Origin: Catellatospora tritici
GTDB lineage: Bacteria > Actinomycetota > Actinomycetes > Mycobacteriales > Micromonosporaceae
Assembly: GCF_019083965.1 (NCBI RefSeq)
Contig: NZ_JAHRCY010000014.1
Location: 125,940 to 189,939, forward strand
Direction: 5' to 3'
Length of the DNA stretch: 64,000 nucleotides
The translations under genes and the position numbers were made by a program. Below the pieces are notes generated by a model that saw nothing but the letters and a program-made list of their open reading frames with translations, was not told the DNA's origin and made no database searches. Shown piece after piece: positions 52,364-64,000 of the stretch (positions within the stretch are counted from its first letter, which is position 1; each line of letters begins with the position of its first letter).

Positions 52364-53470
52364 ATGGTGCGCCACCTAGGATCGTTGCTGCTCACGCTGA
52401 TCTTCGCTCCCGCGATCTTCCTACTGACCGGTACGGGTCTCAGCGCGTTCAACACCACGATGGCCGCGGGCGGCGCCGCCGACGCGTTCCTCGACGCGGC
52501 CGCGGCGCTGGGCGCGCTGCTGCTCGCGGGCATCCTGTACGCGGTCCTGCTCATGGCGCGGCTGTCACCGACCGGCCCGTCGCTGGCCGGGATCGCGTTC
52601 CTCGGCACCAGCGCGTGGGCCCTGGTCGACGGGAAGTCCTACCAGGACACGTTCGCGCTGATCGACATCCACCTGGCCGGCGCCGTGGGGCAGACCGGCC
52701 TCGGCGTGCTGCTGGGCGTGCCGCTGCTGGCCACCATCGCCAGCCCGCGCCGGTGGCGGCGGATCGCCGACCCGGCCCAGGCCTACCAGCAGTACCCGCC
52801 GCAGCAGTACCGGCAGCCGGGCGCCGCGCCCGACCCGACCCGGCAGCTGACCTCGATGCCCGCCGACCCGTACGCGCTGCCCGACATCCCGGCCCCGTCG
52901 CTGCACTACCCGCGCCCCACCCCGGTCGCCGCCCCCGCCGCGCCGACGATGCCGGTGCCACCGGGGCCCACCATGCCGGTGCCGCCGCAGGCCGGGCCGA
53001 CCATGCCGGTGCCGCCCAAGCCGACCGCGCCGGTCGCGGACGCGCCACCGCTGCCCCGCCGCAACCCGAACCCGCCCCCGGCAGCGATGACGCCCTCAGC
53101 CCCACCTGCTGCCGGACCAGCGTCTGCCGCACCACCCGCTCCCGCGCCCACGGCGCCCGCGCCGTCGGCCCCAGCCGCGCCGTCGGCCCCAGCCGCGCCG
53201 TCGGCCCCAGCCGCGCCGTCGGCCCCAGCCGCGCCGTCGGCCCCAGCCGCGCCGTCGGCCCCAGCCGCGCCGTCGGCCCCAGCCGCGCCGTCGGCCCCAG
53301 CCGCGCCGTCGGCACCCGCGCCCAGGCCGGACGCAGGCGTCACCGTCCCGGTCGTCCCGGCTGCACCGACCCCGCCCGCCGCGAGCCCCGCCGCGCCTCC
53401 CCCGCTACCGGACGAGTCGACCGTGATGCTGGTCCAACCCTCCGACCAGCAGACGATGAAGCGCGACTGA
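52364..53470 (+). CDS. Membrane protein with long Ala-Pro-Ser repeat tail
   Basis: A 368-residue protein: membrane segments around residues 5-28, 40-66, 73-88 and 105-122, then more than 220 residues of low-complexity Pro/Ala sequence. The tail holds MPVPPxPT repeats (about residues 195-222) and nine six-residue APSAPA repeats (about 266-319) encoded by an 18-base tandem array. Such tails can cross the peptidoglycan or act as protein docking arms. It is probably co-transcribed with, and paralogous to, the preceding gene. Confidence 0.82.
   Translation: MVRHLGSLLLTLIFAPAIFLLTGTGLSAFNTTMAAGGAADAFLDAAAALGALLLAGILYAVLLMARLSPTGPSLAGIAFLGTSAWALVDGKSYQDTFALIDIHLAGAVGQTGLGVLLGVPLLATIASPRRWRRIADPAQAYQQYPPQQYRQPGAAPDPTRQLTSMPADPYALPDIPAPSLHYPRPTPVAAPAAPTMPVPPGPTMPVPPQAGPTMPVPPKPTAPVADAPPLPRRNPNPPPAAMTPSAPPAAGPASAAPPAPAPTAPAPSAPAAPSAPAAPSAPAAPSAPAAPSAPAAPSAPAAPSAPAAPSAPAAPSAPAPRPDAGVTVPVVPAAPTPPAASPAAPPPLPDESTVMLVQPSDQQTMKRD
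53159..53320 (+). repeat. Tandem 18-base repeat, eight perfect copies plus one variant
   Basis: The unit GCGCCGTCGGCCCCAGCC is repeated exactly from 53159 to 53302 and once more with changes to 53320. Being a multiple of three it keeps the reading frame and encodes APSAPA. Perfect identity implies recent expansion and a copy number likely to vary between strains. Confidence 0.95.
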
Positions 53471-53476
53471 CGTCCC

Positions 53477-53528
53477 TTTCGGGGAAAGTGCACGAATAAC
53501 GTGCAAGATTCGCGCGCTTTCCCCGAAA
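53477..53528. terminator. Nested hairpin after the Pro-rich membrane gene
   Basis: Perfect 12-base outer stem TTTCGGGGAAAG/CTTTCCCCGAAA (53477-53488, 53517-53528) with an inner GTGCACG...CGTGCA hairpin. It follows the stop at 53470 and faces the convergent MerR gene. Confidence 0.75.
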
Positions 53529-53613
53529 CTGCGAGATCACGTCGCCGGACCTGCGAGATCGCGCCGCCGGGCAGTCGTGCCCGGCGGCGCGACTGTTCCG
53601 CGTTCCAGGCGTG

Positions 53614-53988
53614 TCAGGACCCGTCGGCGGCCAGTAGCGCGCGGTAGTGGGTGATCTTGTCGCGCAGGTGGCCGTGCTGGCCCAGCAGCAGTTCCAGTTG
53701 GGCCTCGACCGCCACGCTGTGCTGCTCCAGCAGCTCCACCCGGTCGGCGACGGTCTCGTCGCCCTGCCGGGCGAGTTCGGCGAACCGGCACATCGCGCTG
53801 ATCGGCATCCCGGTGTCGCGCAGGCAGCGCAGCAGGCCGAGCCAGCCCAGGTCGTCATCGGAGAAGACGCGGCGGCCGCCGGCCGTCCGGTCGACGCCTT
53901 CCAGCAGGCCGATGCGCTCGTAGTAGCGCAGCGTGTCGAGGCTGAAGCCGCTGCGGCGTACGGTTTCGGCGGGGGTGTATCGGGTCAC
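53614..53988 (-). CDS. MerR family transcriptional regulator
   Basis: A 124-residue MerR regulator beginning TRYTPAETVRRSGFSLDTLRYYERIGLLEG (winged helix) and continuing into the dimerising coiled coil. No cysteine pattern for metal binding is seen, so an organic or redox signal is more likely. Start is GTG 53988; the frame extends to 54234 only as a shadow of the neighbouring gene. It diverges from the aldo/keto reductase with 52 bases between, containing a textbook MerR operator. Confidence 0.92.
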   Translation of the reverse strand: MTRYTPAETVRRSGFSLDTLRYYERIGLLEGVDRTAGGRRVFSDDDLGWLGLLRCLRDTGMPISAMCRFAELARQGDETVADRVELLEQHSVAVEAQLELLLGQHGHLRDKITHYRALLAADGS

Positions 53989-54002
53989 CGCACCACCGTA
54001 GC

Positions 54003-54033
54003 TTGACCTGGAGCGCGCTCCAGGTGTCAGGCT
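54003..54033 (+). promoter_or_regulatory. MerR-type promoter/operator of the aldo/keto reductase
   Basis: TTGACC (-35, 54003-54008) and CAGGCT (-10, 54028-54033) are separated by 19 bases, the long spacer typical of MerR-activated promoters. The spacer overlaps an 18-base perfect palindrome CCTGGAGCGCGCTCCAGG (54007-54024). The reductase ATG lies only seven bases after the -10, implying a leaderless or nearly leaderless transcript. Confidence 0.85.
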
Positions 54034-54040
54034 GGCCGTC

Positions 54041-55033
54041 ATGACGACACGGAAACTGGGTCGCAGCGGCATCGAGGTCAGCGCCCTGGGCCTGGGCTGC
54101 TGGGCCATCGGGGGCCCACTGTGGGGCGAGGACGGGCAGCCGTACGGGTGGGGCGAGGTCGACGACGCCGAGTCGGTTCGCGCCGTACACCGAGCCCTCG
54201 ACCTCGGAGTCACCTTCTTCGACACGGCGAGCAACTACGGGGCCGGGCACAGCGAGCGGGTGCTCGGCCGGGCCCTGGCTGGGCGGCGCGGCAGCGTGGT
54301 CGTCGCCAGCAAGTTCGGCTTCACCTTCGCGGCGTCCAAGCGGCTGGCCACCGGCGAGAACGGCACCCCGGCATACATGCTGAGCTGCCTGGACGGCATC
54401 CTCGACCGGCTCGGCACCGACTACCTGGACCTGTACCAGCTGCACCTGGGCCACCTGCCGCTAGAAGAGGCGCTGGACCTGGTCGGTCCACTGGAGAAGC
54501 TGGTCGCGCAGGGCCGCATCCGGGCGTACGGCTGGAGCACCGACGATCCGGCGCGCGCCGCCGCCTTCGCCGAGGCGGGGCCGAACTGCGCCGCGATCCA
54601 GTACGACCACTCGGTGCTGAACGACAACGCGGCCATGGTGGACGTGCTGGCCCGCTACGAGCTGGCCGGGATCAACCGGGGGCCGCTGGCGATGGGCCTG
54701 CTCACCGGCAAGTACCACGGCCTGGCGGGCCGCATCGGCGGCGACGACGTGCGCGGCAAGTCGCCGGAGTGGCTGAAGTACTTCACCGACGGGGTGCCGA
54801 CGCCGCAGTGGGCCGAGCTGGTGGACCGGGTCCGGCAGGCGCTGACCGCCGACGGCCGGACCCTGAGCCAGGGCGCGCTGGGCTGGCTGCTGGCCCGCAG
54901 CCCGTGGACGCTGCCGATCCCGGGCGTGCGCACGGTCGCCCAGGCGGAGGAGAACTTCGCCACCCTGGCCCTGGGTCCACTGCCCGAGGCGGCGTTCGCC
55001 GAGGTCGAGTCGCTGCTGGCCGAGCTGCGCTGA
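54041..55033 (+). CDS. Aldo/keto reductase
   Basis: A 330-residue NADPH-dependent reductase of the AKR superfamily. The catalytic tetrad is visible: Asp and Tyr in FFDTASNYGAGHSERVLG, Lys in VVASKFGFTF and His in YQLHLGH. The C-terminal SPWTLPIPGVRTVAQAEEN cofactor-binding segment is typical. Controlled from a MerR-type promoter by the divergent regulator, so it is likely an inducible detoxification enzyme for a carbonyl or related compound. Natural substrate unknown. Confidence 0.93.
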   Translation: MTTRKLGRSGIEVSALGLGCWAIGGPLWGEDGQPYGWGEVDDAESVRAVHRALDLGVTFFDTASNYGAGHSERVLGRALAGRRGSVVVASKFGFTFAASKRLATGENGTPAYMLSCLDGILDRLGTDYLDLYQLHLGHLPLEEALDLVGPLEKLVAQGRIRAYGWSTDDPARAAAFAEAGPNCAAIQYDHSVLNDNAAMVDVLARYELAGINRGPLAMGLLTGKYHGLAGRIGGDDVRGKSPEWLKYFTDGVPTPQWAELVDRVRQALTADGRTLSQGALGWLLARSPWTLPIPGVRTVAQAEENFATLALGPLPEAAFAEVESLLAELR

Positions 55034-55038
55034 ACAGT

Positions 55039-55072
55039 CCGGGTGCGGGCGCCGCGTGGCGCCCGCACCCGG
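55039..55072. terminator. Bidirectional terminator between aldo/keto reductase and hrpA
   Basis: A perfect 15-base stem (55039-55053 with 55058-55072) with four-base loop GCGT exactly fills the gap between the two convergent genes. Confidence 0.85.
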
Positions 55073-59017
<3,945 letters not shown>

Positions 59018-59311
59018 GACGCCCGCAAGGATATGCCGTCACCCGGGCAGACCGACCAGCGGTTTTCCGCCCCCCGTCGGCGGCGCCGCTACGTTGAGTG
59101 TCCTCCCATGAACGTTCGGTTGGTTTCCGGCCGCGAACTCTTGCCACCGGCCGACACCATGGAGTGCAATCAATCGATTGAGATGAACCCGCGTGCGGTG
59201 TGCCGACGACCGCGACCGGCGCCGTGGGCGGTCGTGGGGATGTTCGCCGGACACGTGGGACAGGGACGGCCCGAGCGGTGACCGGGCCCGGCCCCAGTGG
59301 CAGGGAGAAGC
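59018..59311. other. Divergent intergenic region, no clear gene
   Basis: A 294-base gap between hrpA and the next gene. A 57-codon frame (ATG 59108 to about 59281) is possible, but it has no ribosome site and no recognisable content, so it is not called. AATCAATCGATTGA near 59166-59179 is an AT-rich palindrome in otherwise GC-rich DNA and may be a binding site. Confidence 0.4.
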
Positions 59312-60376
59312 ATGGCGCATCCGCGAGAGACCGTCGTCCGCATGCCGATCAAGATCGTCATCAGCCTCGCGCTCTTCTCGATCACGTTTCTGGCCACGCT
59401 GGCGTTCGAGGCCCTGAAGGCGAACGAGCCGCTGGTGCTCAGCTTCGGCGTCTCCCTCTTCGTCGCCGGGCTGGCCTTCGTCGTCCAGTTCCTCTACGAC
59501 GTGGAGCGGCGTCTCGGCCGGGTGGAGGACGAGGTGGAGGCAGACCTCGCGCTGGTCGCCGCCGAGGTGGACGGGCGGCTGACCCGGATGGCGGACGACC
59601 TGCGCCGACACACCGCCGACAGCGAGGCGAGCATCCGCCGCAACTTCGAACGGATCAGCGAGGCCACCCGCCTGTACGGTTCGGTCGAGGCCTCGGCGCT
59701 GAACACCGACGCGATCACGACGCTGGTCGTCAACGCCCGCCGGATCAGGCCCAACCCGCCGCTGGTGTTCGATCTCGCGCAGGCCGAGATCGAGCGCCTC
59801 TCGGAGATGCTGAAGACGCTGGCCGACGCCGGCGACCTCACCTACGACGGCGAGGACCGGGACTGGCTGCTCGGCCTGACCAAGCACGCCAGCACGAGCC
59901 TCGACGCGATCAGCACGACGCTCGACGTCGGCGGCCAGGACTACTTCGACGGCAGCCTCTGGCAGAGCGACCTCGGCCAGCGCTACCTGGAGGCGCAGCG
60001 GGAGGCGATCGCGCGCAACGTGCGGGTGCGCCGGTTGTTCGTGCTCGACCGGCCGGACCTCTGGAACGACGAGAAGTTCCACCAGGTGCTGGGGATGCAC
60101 ACCGACCTGAGCATCGAGGTGCGCGCGCTGGATCCGACCCGCTCGGCCAGCGGGTTCATTCCGCCGATCTTCGACTTCATCATCTTCGACGACGTGATCA
60201 CCTACCAGTCGTCACCGTCGACCCAGGTCAACGAGGTCAACCGCATCAACATCGCCAGCACTCAACTGGTCACCAACCAGGCCAAGGTGCGGCGCAACAT
60301 CGCGCGGTTCCGGGAGCTGTGGCGGGTCGCCACCCCGATCGCCCCCAGGGACGGGGCGCCACCGCCCGCGAAATGA
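59312..60376 (+). CDS. Two-helix membrane protein with coiled coil and PLD-like C-terminal region
   Basis: A 354-residue protein of unknown role. Two membrane helices (about residues 12-32 and 42-62) are followed by a predicted coiled coil (VERRLGRVEDEVEADLALVAAEVDGRLTRMADDLRRH, about 64-105) and a soluble domain. The last 150 residues (NVRVRRLFVLDRPDLW... IFDFIIFDDVITYQ) resemble the phospholipase-D-like regions of other actinobacterial signalling proteins but lack HxK catalytic motifs, so an enzyme role is unlikely. ATG 59312 has AGGGAG upstream. Convergent with the chitinase gene. Confidence 0.78.
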   Translation: MAHPRETVVRMPIKIVISLALFSITFLATLAFEALKANEPLVLSFGVSLFVAGLAFVVQFLYDVERRLGRVEDEVEADLALVAAEVDGRLTRMADDLRRHTADSEASIRRNFERISEATRLYGSVEASALNTDAITTLVVNARRIRPNPPLVFDLAQAEIERLSEMLKTLADAGDLTYDGEDRDWLLGLTKHASTSLDAISTTLDVGGQDYFDGSLWQSDLGQRYLEAQREAIARNVRVRRLFVLDRPDLWNDEKFHQVLGMHTDLSIEVRALDPTRSASGFIPPIFDFIIFDDVITYQSSPSTQVNEVNRINIASTQLVTNQAKVRRNIARFRELWRVATPIAPRDGAPPPAK

Positions 60377-60378
60377 GA

Positions 60379-60423
60379 GATCCCGGTCGGTGGGCAGGTC
60401 TGGCCTGCACACCGACCGGGATC
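60379..60423. terminator. Hairpin between membrane protein and chitinase genes
   Basis: Twenty-base arms with one mismatch (60379-60398 with 60404-60423), loop of five bases, starting inside or just after the stop of one gene and 12 bases from the stop of the other. Confidence 0.85.
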
Positions 60424-60435
60424 GGGTGTCTCGGT

Positions 60436-61863
60436 TCAGTTCAGGACCGGTCCGAGCGCGCTGATCAGCGCGTGGTCGCTGGAGTCCTGGCTGAGTTCCC
60501 ACGCCATGGCGCCGCGCAGGCCGAGCAGCTTGATCAGTGCGGTGCGCTCCGCGATCGACTTCGGGTCCGAGTAGACGATCGTGGTGGGCGCGGTGACGGA
60601 CTGACCGGCCAGCGTGTGCGCGGCGGCCGGGTTGATCAGGTACGGCTCACCCGCGAACAGGTTCCACTTGCGGGTGTACCCGCCCTGCCCGACGCCGTCG
60701 GCGGTGACGACACCCGCCACGTCGACCAGGTCGTGGTAGGACGGCTGCGGCTTGGCGTCCCAGTTCGCCGCCTCCGGGTCGAGCCCGGTGTTGTCGAACG
60801 GGCCGTACAGGCCGCCGGGGTTGCGGACGTACTGGATGCCGTAGAACGGCACCCCGACCACGATCTTGCTCGCGGGCACGCCGTTGAGCAGGTACCACGC
60901 GACCGTGCCGCTGGTGTTCCAGGTCAGGTCGTCGGCCTCGGGGTCGCGCGGGTCCCGGCCGAACAGCGTGCTCGGACCGGCCACCGAACCGCCGGGCACG
61001 TTGAAGTCGTACGTCATGATGTTCACCCAGTCCATGGACTTGGCGAACTCACGCAGCTCGTAGTACTTCGTGGAGCTCTTGGCCGCCGGGAGCGCGGCGG
61101 TGAGCAGGTAGTGCTTGCCGTCGGCGGCGCCCTGCGCGTCGAGCTGGCGGCGGAACTCCTGGGCCAGCAGCGTCGCGTTGTGGCGGTCGGCCGGGCCGTA
61201 GTCCACGTTGCTGTCGGCCTTCTGGGTCGGGTACTCCCAGTCGAGGTCGATGCCGTCGAACAGGCCCGCGGCGGCGCCGATACCACCGGCGTTCTCCGGC
61301 CAGCCGCCGGTCGGCAGGTTGCCCTTGATGAAGGTGTCGATGCACGCCGCGACGAACGCCTGGCGGCGCTCGGCGGTGGCCGCGACCGAGGCGAACCAGG
61401 TCGACTTGGTCCAGCCGCCCAGCGAGATCTCGATCTTCAGGTGCGGGTTGGCCGCCTTGAGCTTGCGCAGCTGGTTGAAGTTGCCGTAGAGCCGCTGGTC
61501 GGGGTAGCTGTCGGCGACCCCGTCCACGGTGTTCTCCGGGCCCCAGTAGACCTGCTGGAAGTCGGCCCACGGGTCGAGCACGCCGCAGCCGACCGCGCCG
61601 GTGGCGGGGTCGAACGTCGGCAGGCCGAACGCGTACTGGATGACGTTGAGCTTGTCGGCGGGGATGTCCTTGACGAAGTAGCCCCGGCCGTAGACGTCCC
61701 AGTCGGCGAAGTACGCGGAGATGACCTTCTTCGGCGCCTTGTCGGCCGAGGTGTTGCCGGCCGCCTGCGCGGGCACGGCCGCCATCAGGCCAGCCCCCAG
61801 GGTCAGGGCGAGTGCCCCGACGAGCCCCGGACGGTGCAGAGTACGGAACATATGAACTCCCAT
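60436..61863 (-). CDS. Secreted GH18 chitinase
   Basis: A 475-residue secreted glycoside hydrolase family 18 enzyme that cleaves beta-1,4 links in chitin. A Sec signal (HRPGLVGALALTLGAGLMAAVPAQA) precedes the catalytic barrel, which holds the diagnostic DGIDLDWEYP (DxxDxDxE) motif, SLGGWTKSTWF and the substrate-site MTYDFNVPGG. No separate chitin-binding domain is attached. ATG 61863 follows GGGAGG; ATG 61851 is also possible. No DasR-like operator is seen in the 130-base upstream gap, where a CTAACTGTTAG dyad occurs near 61905-61925. Confidence 0.93.
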   Translation of the reverse strand: MGVHMFRTLHRPGLVGALALTLGAGLMAAVPAQAAGNTSADKAPKKVISAYFADWDVYGRGYFVKDIPADKLNVIQYAFGLPTFDPATGAVGCGVLDPWADFQQVYWGPENTVDGVADSYPDQRLYGNFNQLRKLKAANPHLKIEISLGGWTKSTWFASVAATAERRQAFVAACIDTFIKGNLPTGGWPENAGGIGAAAGLFDGIDLDWEYPTQKADSNVDYGPADRHNATLLAQEFRRQLDAQGAADGKHYLLTAALPAAKSSTKYYELREFAKSMDWVNIMTYDFNVPGGSVAGPSTLFGRDPRDPEADDLTWNTSGTVAWYLLNGVPASKIVVGVPFYGIQYVRNPGGLYGPFDNTGLDPEAANWDAKPQPSYHDLVDVAGVVTADGVGQGGYTRKWNLFAGEPYLINPAAAHTLAGQSVTAPTTIVYSDPKSIAERTALIKLLGLRGAMAWELSQDSSDHALISALGPVLN

Positions 61864-61993
61864 CGTTGCCTCCCGGTGACCTTCTCCCGGCGACAACGAT
61901 CAGTCAAGAGTCCTAACAGTTAGTCTTCCTTCCGGATTCGACCATCCACATGTATCCCAGGCAGGCAAATCTGTCCCATCACGACTGATTCGC

Positions 61994-62839
61994 TCAACGC
62001 CAGCCGTAGCGCGGTTCGTAGCCCAACAGCCGACGAGCCTTGTCGATCGACAGCAGCGTCTGCGTACTCTCGACCGGCCGCTTCCACGGCACCTGCGGGA
62101 ACAGTTCTCCGGCCAGCTCCGCCGACGGCCGGTGCATCACCGAGTCCGCGTTGGCGATGATGAACACCTCCAGCCCCGGCACCTGGTACTCCAGGGCCAG
62201 GCGCGCCGCCTGCGCCCCGTCCCGGCAGTCGATGTAGGACCACAGGTTCCAGCTGCGCAGCGTCGGATCGTCCTGGTACGACGGGAAGGCGGCGTAGTCG
62301 CCGGGTTCCATCACGTTGGAGAAACGCAGCCCGATCATCTTCAGCTCGGGCTCCCAGCGGCAGAACTGGGCGGCCATCTCCTCGTCGAGCCGCTTGGCCA
62401 GCGCGTACGCCGTCTCGGGGCGGGTCTCGTACTCCTCGTCGACCGGCAGGTAGGGCGGCGGGGTGTCGAACGGCAGCCCGAGCAGCGTCTCGCTGGAGGC
62501 CCAGACCACGTTGCGGATGCCCGCGGCGCGCGCGGCGGCGAACACGTTGTAGCTGACGGTCACGTTGTTGGCGAAGGTCGCCGCGTTGCCGGTGACGCCC
62601 GGCCCGGGGATCGCGGCCAGGTGCACCACCGCGTCGACCTTGCGGTAGCGGCTGTCGATCGCGGTGAACGCCTCGACCGCCTGCCCGTAGTCGGTGAAGT
62701 CGATCCGGGTGTACGGGCACAGCTGCTCGCGCGGGGCGGCCAGGTCCAGGTTGACCACGTCATACCCGTGCGCCAACAGCTCGCGCACCACCGCCCGGCC
62801 CAGCTTGCCGCTGCCTCCGGTCACCGCCACCAACGTCAT
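61994..62839 (-). CDS. NAD-dependent epimerase/dehydratase (extended SDR)
   Basis: A 281-residue extended short-chain dehydrogenase. The nucleotide-binding motif VTGGSGKLGRAVV is at the N-terminus, VVHLAAIPGPG follows, and the catalytic YxxxK appears as TAYALAKRLDEE with the serine in WASSETLLG. It probably acts on a nucleotide sugar or small sugar lactone; nothing nearby fixes the substrate. ATG 62839 is chosen to give the usual N-terminus. Confidence 0.87.
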   Translation of the reverse strand: MTLVAVTGGSGKLGRAVVRELLAHGYDVVNLDLAAPREQLCPYTRIDFTDYGQAVEAFTAIDSRYRKVDAVVHLAAIPGPGVTGNAATFANNVTVSYNVFAAARAAGIRNVVWASSETLLGLPFDTPPPYLPVDEEYETRPETAYALAKRLDEEMAAQFCRWEPELKMIGLRFSNVMEPGDYAAFPSYQDDPTLRSWNLWSYIDCRDGAQAARLALEYQVPGLEVFIIANADSVMHRPSAELAGELFPQVPWKRPVESTQTLLSIDKARRLLGYEPRYGWR

Positions 62840-62911
62840 CGCGCCCGCACCTCGTTCGACCCGACGGTCGGACCCGGGGCGGCCGACCGGGATCAACGTA
62901 CCGAGCGCGGC

Positions 62912-63679
62912 TCAGATGCTGAAGTCCGGGTTGTTGCGGATGATCGAGAACCCGGCGCCCTGCGGGTCGCTGAGGATCGCGAACCGGCCCGCGGGCGAGT
63001 TCTCCGGCGGCATGACCTTGTTCGCGCCCAACTCCAGGGCCTGCGCGAACGACGAGTCACAATCGTCCACGGCGAAGTAGACCGACCAGTGCGAGGACAT
63101 CGGCCGCCAGGCCGGATCGATCGGCATCGCCCCCGCGACGGCCCGGCCGTCCACCTCCAGCAGCGTGTACGTCATACCCTCGGCCATCGCCACGTCGCGC
63201 TCGTCGAGGCCGAACACCTCCTGGTAGAACACCTTGCTCGCGTCGAGGTCGGAGGTCATCAGCTCGTTCCAGGTGACGCTGCCGGGCTCGTTGGCCAGCT
63301 CGAAACCCTCGTGCCGGTTCGGCTGCCAACCGGAGAAGAACGCGCCGGTCGGATCGAGGAAGACCGCCATCCGGCCCTGGTCCATCACGTCCATGGCCGG
63401 GGCGACCACCTGGCCGCCGTGCTCCTCGACCTTGCGGGCGATGTCGTCGACGTCGCCGGCGGCGAAGTAGGTCGACCAGGAGGAGCCGCGCTCGGGATCG
63501 GTGGCCGGACCGAGCCCGGCGACCTGCCTGCCGTCCTTGCGGAAGATCCGGTAGCCCCCCGCCTCCGGGCCCAGGTCGTCGGCGGTCCAGCCGAACAGGC
63601 GACTGTAGAAGGCGACCGAACCGTCGACGTCGGTGCTGCCCAGATCGACCCAGTTGGGTGTGCCCTGTGCGTACCTCAT
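62912..63679 (-). CDS. VOC-family protein with two glyoxalase-like domains
   Basis: A 255-residue protein formed of two tandem VOC domains (about residues 5-118 and 130-250). Each starts with a NWVDLGSTD/TWNELMTSD strand and contains the FYSRLFGW/FYQEVFGL helix, typical of glyoxalase/bleomycin-resistance-like proteins such as those called CFP30B in actinobacteria. The metal-binding residues are not complete in either half by eye, so catalysis is uncertain. ATG 63679 is the likely start. Confidence 0.87.
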   Translation of the reverse strand: MRYAQGTPNWVDLGSTDVDGSVAFYSRLFGWTADDLGPEAGGYRIFRKDGRQVAGLGPATDPERGSSWSTYFAAGDVDDIARKVEEHGGQVVAPAMDVMDQGRMAVFLDPTGAFFSGWQPNRHEGFELANEPGSVTWNELMTSDLDASKVFYQEVFGLDERDVAMAEGMTYTLLEVDGRAVAGAMPIDPAWRPMSSHWSVYFAVDDCDSSFAQALELGANKVMPPENSPAGRFAILSDPQGAGFSIIRNNPDFSI

Positions 63680-63784
63680 GCCGCCATCGTCGCCCGCGGC
63701 CCGAGCGGGTGCGCCGCCATCCGCGAAAATCGGCAGGTCGAATCGGCGCATCGGGGCAAACCGGGTTTCCCGGTCGTTGATCTC

Positions 63785-63797
63785 GGATAGGCCACCG
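63785..63797. repeat. Possible half copy of palindrome family A
   Basis: GGATAGGCCACCG matches the right arm of family A exactly over 13 bases, three bases before the start codon of the TspO-like gene. No left arm is present. It may be a decayed copy or coincidence. Confidence 0.3.
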
Positions 63798-63799
63798 GT

Positions 63800-64000
63800 A
63801 TGACAGCGAACCTGGTGCGGCACCCGTCGGCGCGACAGTGGTGGGTCCTGGCGGGATTCGTCGCCGCGGTGACGGTGGTCGCGGTGGTCGGCGCGCTGGC
63901 CGTGGCCCAGCCCGCCGACGACTACGCGGCGCTGGCCCGGCCCGGCTGGGCACCGCCGTCGTGGCTGTTCGGCCCGGTCTGGACCCTGCTCTACGCGATG
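63800..64000 (+). CDS. TspO/MBR family membrane protein, 3' end outside the window
   Basis: The first 67 codons encode one membrane helix (about residues 16-36) and the family motif RPGWAPPSWLFGPVWTLLYAM, rich in tryptophan, which is diagnostic of TspO tryptophan-rich sensory proteins. These bind tetrapyrroles and are tied to stress responses. The gene is cut by the window end. ATG 63800; no strong ribosome site is seen. Confidence 0.88.
   Translation, partial: MTANLVRHPSARQWWVLAGFVAAVTVVAVVGALAVAQPADDYAALARPGWAPPSWLFGPVWTLLYAM

Noticed and set aside
53159-53320. CRISPR-like array
   Set aside because: The repeats are directly adjacent with no spacers and lie in frame within a coding gene.
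59108-59281. A 57-residue small protein upstream of the unknown membrane gene
   Set aside because: No ribosome binding site, no membrane or domain feature, and composition unlike nearby coding DNA.

Overview
The window is high-GC DNA from a filamentous actinomycete, most likely of the family Micromonosporaceae. This rests on the strong GC bias, a WhiB regulator, a coenzyme F420 biosynthesis cluster, GTG/TTG starts behind strong purine-rich ribosome binding sites, twin-arginine substrates and sporulation-type membrane genes. Genes are tightly packed, and most convergent pairs are closed by a GC-rich hairpin.

Layout. 1-3155: end of a DUF58 gene, a SpoIIM-type membrane protein and an RDD membrane protein. 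3237-6682: a complete efeUOB iron-uptake operon behind tandem DtxR/IdeR-like iron boxes. 6834-13669: a leftward mannose/one-carbon block (manB, Trm112-like, SIS isomerase, cation diffusion facilitator, manA, ahcY). 14039-16216: a GT2 domain fused to a CDP-glycerol glycerophosphotransferase. 16270-20497: aldehyde dehydrogenase, gamma-aminobutyraldehyde dehydrogenase and GABA transaminase. 20557-23417: a TROVE (Ro60-like) gene, an array of tRNA-like RNA modules and a VapBC pair. 23513-37211: a polyamine locus with a saccharopine-dehydrogenase-like enzyme, two FAD amine oxidases, PotABCD transporter, aldehyde dehydrogenase, Lrp regulator, second PotD paralogue and class III aminotransferase. 37322-43301: DUF3499 protein, zincin-like protein, WhiB2-type regulator, fbiC, cofD and cofE. 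43384-48984: ArsR-like regulator, unknown protein, manC, mannosyltransferase-type GT and a TIGR03089 protein. 49112-64000: acetoacetyl-CoA synthetase, thioesterase, two membrane proteins, MerR plus aldo/keto reductase, HrpA helicase, unknown membrane protein, GH18 chitinase, epimerase, double VOC protein and the start of a TspO gene.

How genes work together. The Pot transporter imports polyamines. The aminotransferase or FAD oxidases can yield 4-aminobutanal, two aldehyde dehydrogenases can oxidise it to GABA, GabT gives succinate semialdehyde, and the aldehyde dehydrogenase divergent from patD-gabT could finish the route to succinate. manA, manB and manC supply GDP-mannose. fbiC, cofD and cofE cover much of F420 synthesis, but the usual FMN domain of FbiB is absent.

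Most unusual: between vapC and the TROVE gene lie about 0.6 kb of repeated tRNA-like modules. One forms a canonical-length tRNA(Thr, UGU)-like RNA split by a 73-nt insertion at the D-arm/anticodon-arm junction, a plausible Y-RNA-like partner array for the Ro60 homologue. Two dispersed palindrome families (three copies plus a possible half copy; two copies) sit between genes. The 13.7-37.3 kb block separates manB from the DUF3499 gene, which are neighbours in other actinobacteria, so it looks like a lineage-specific insertion.
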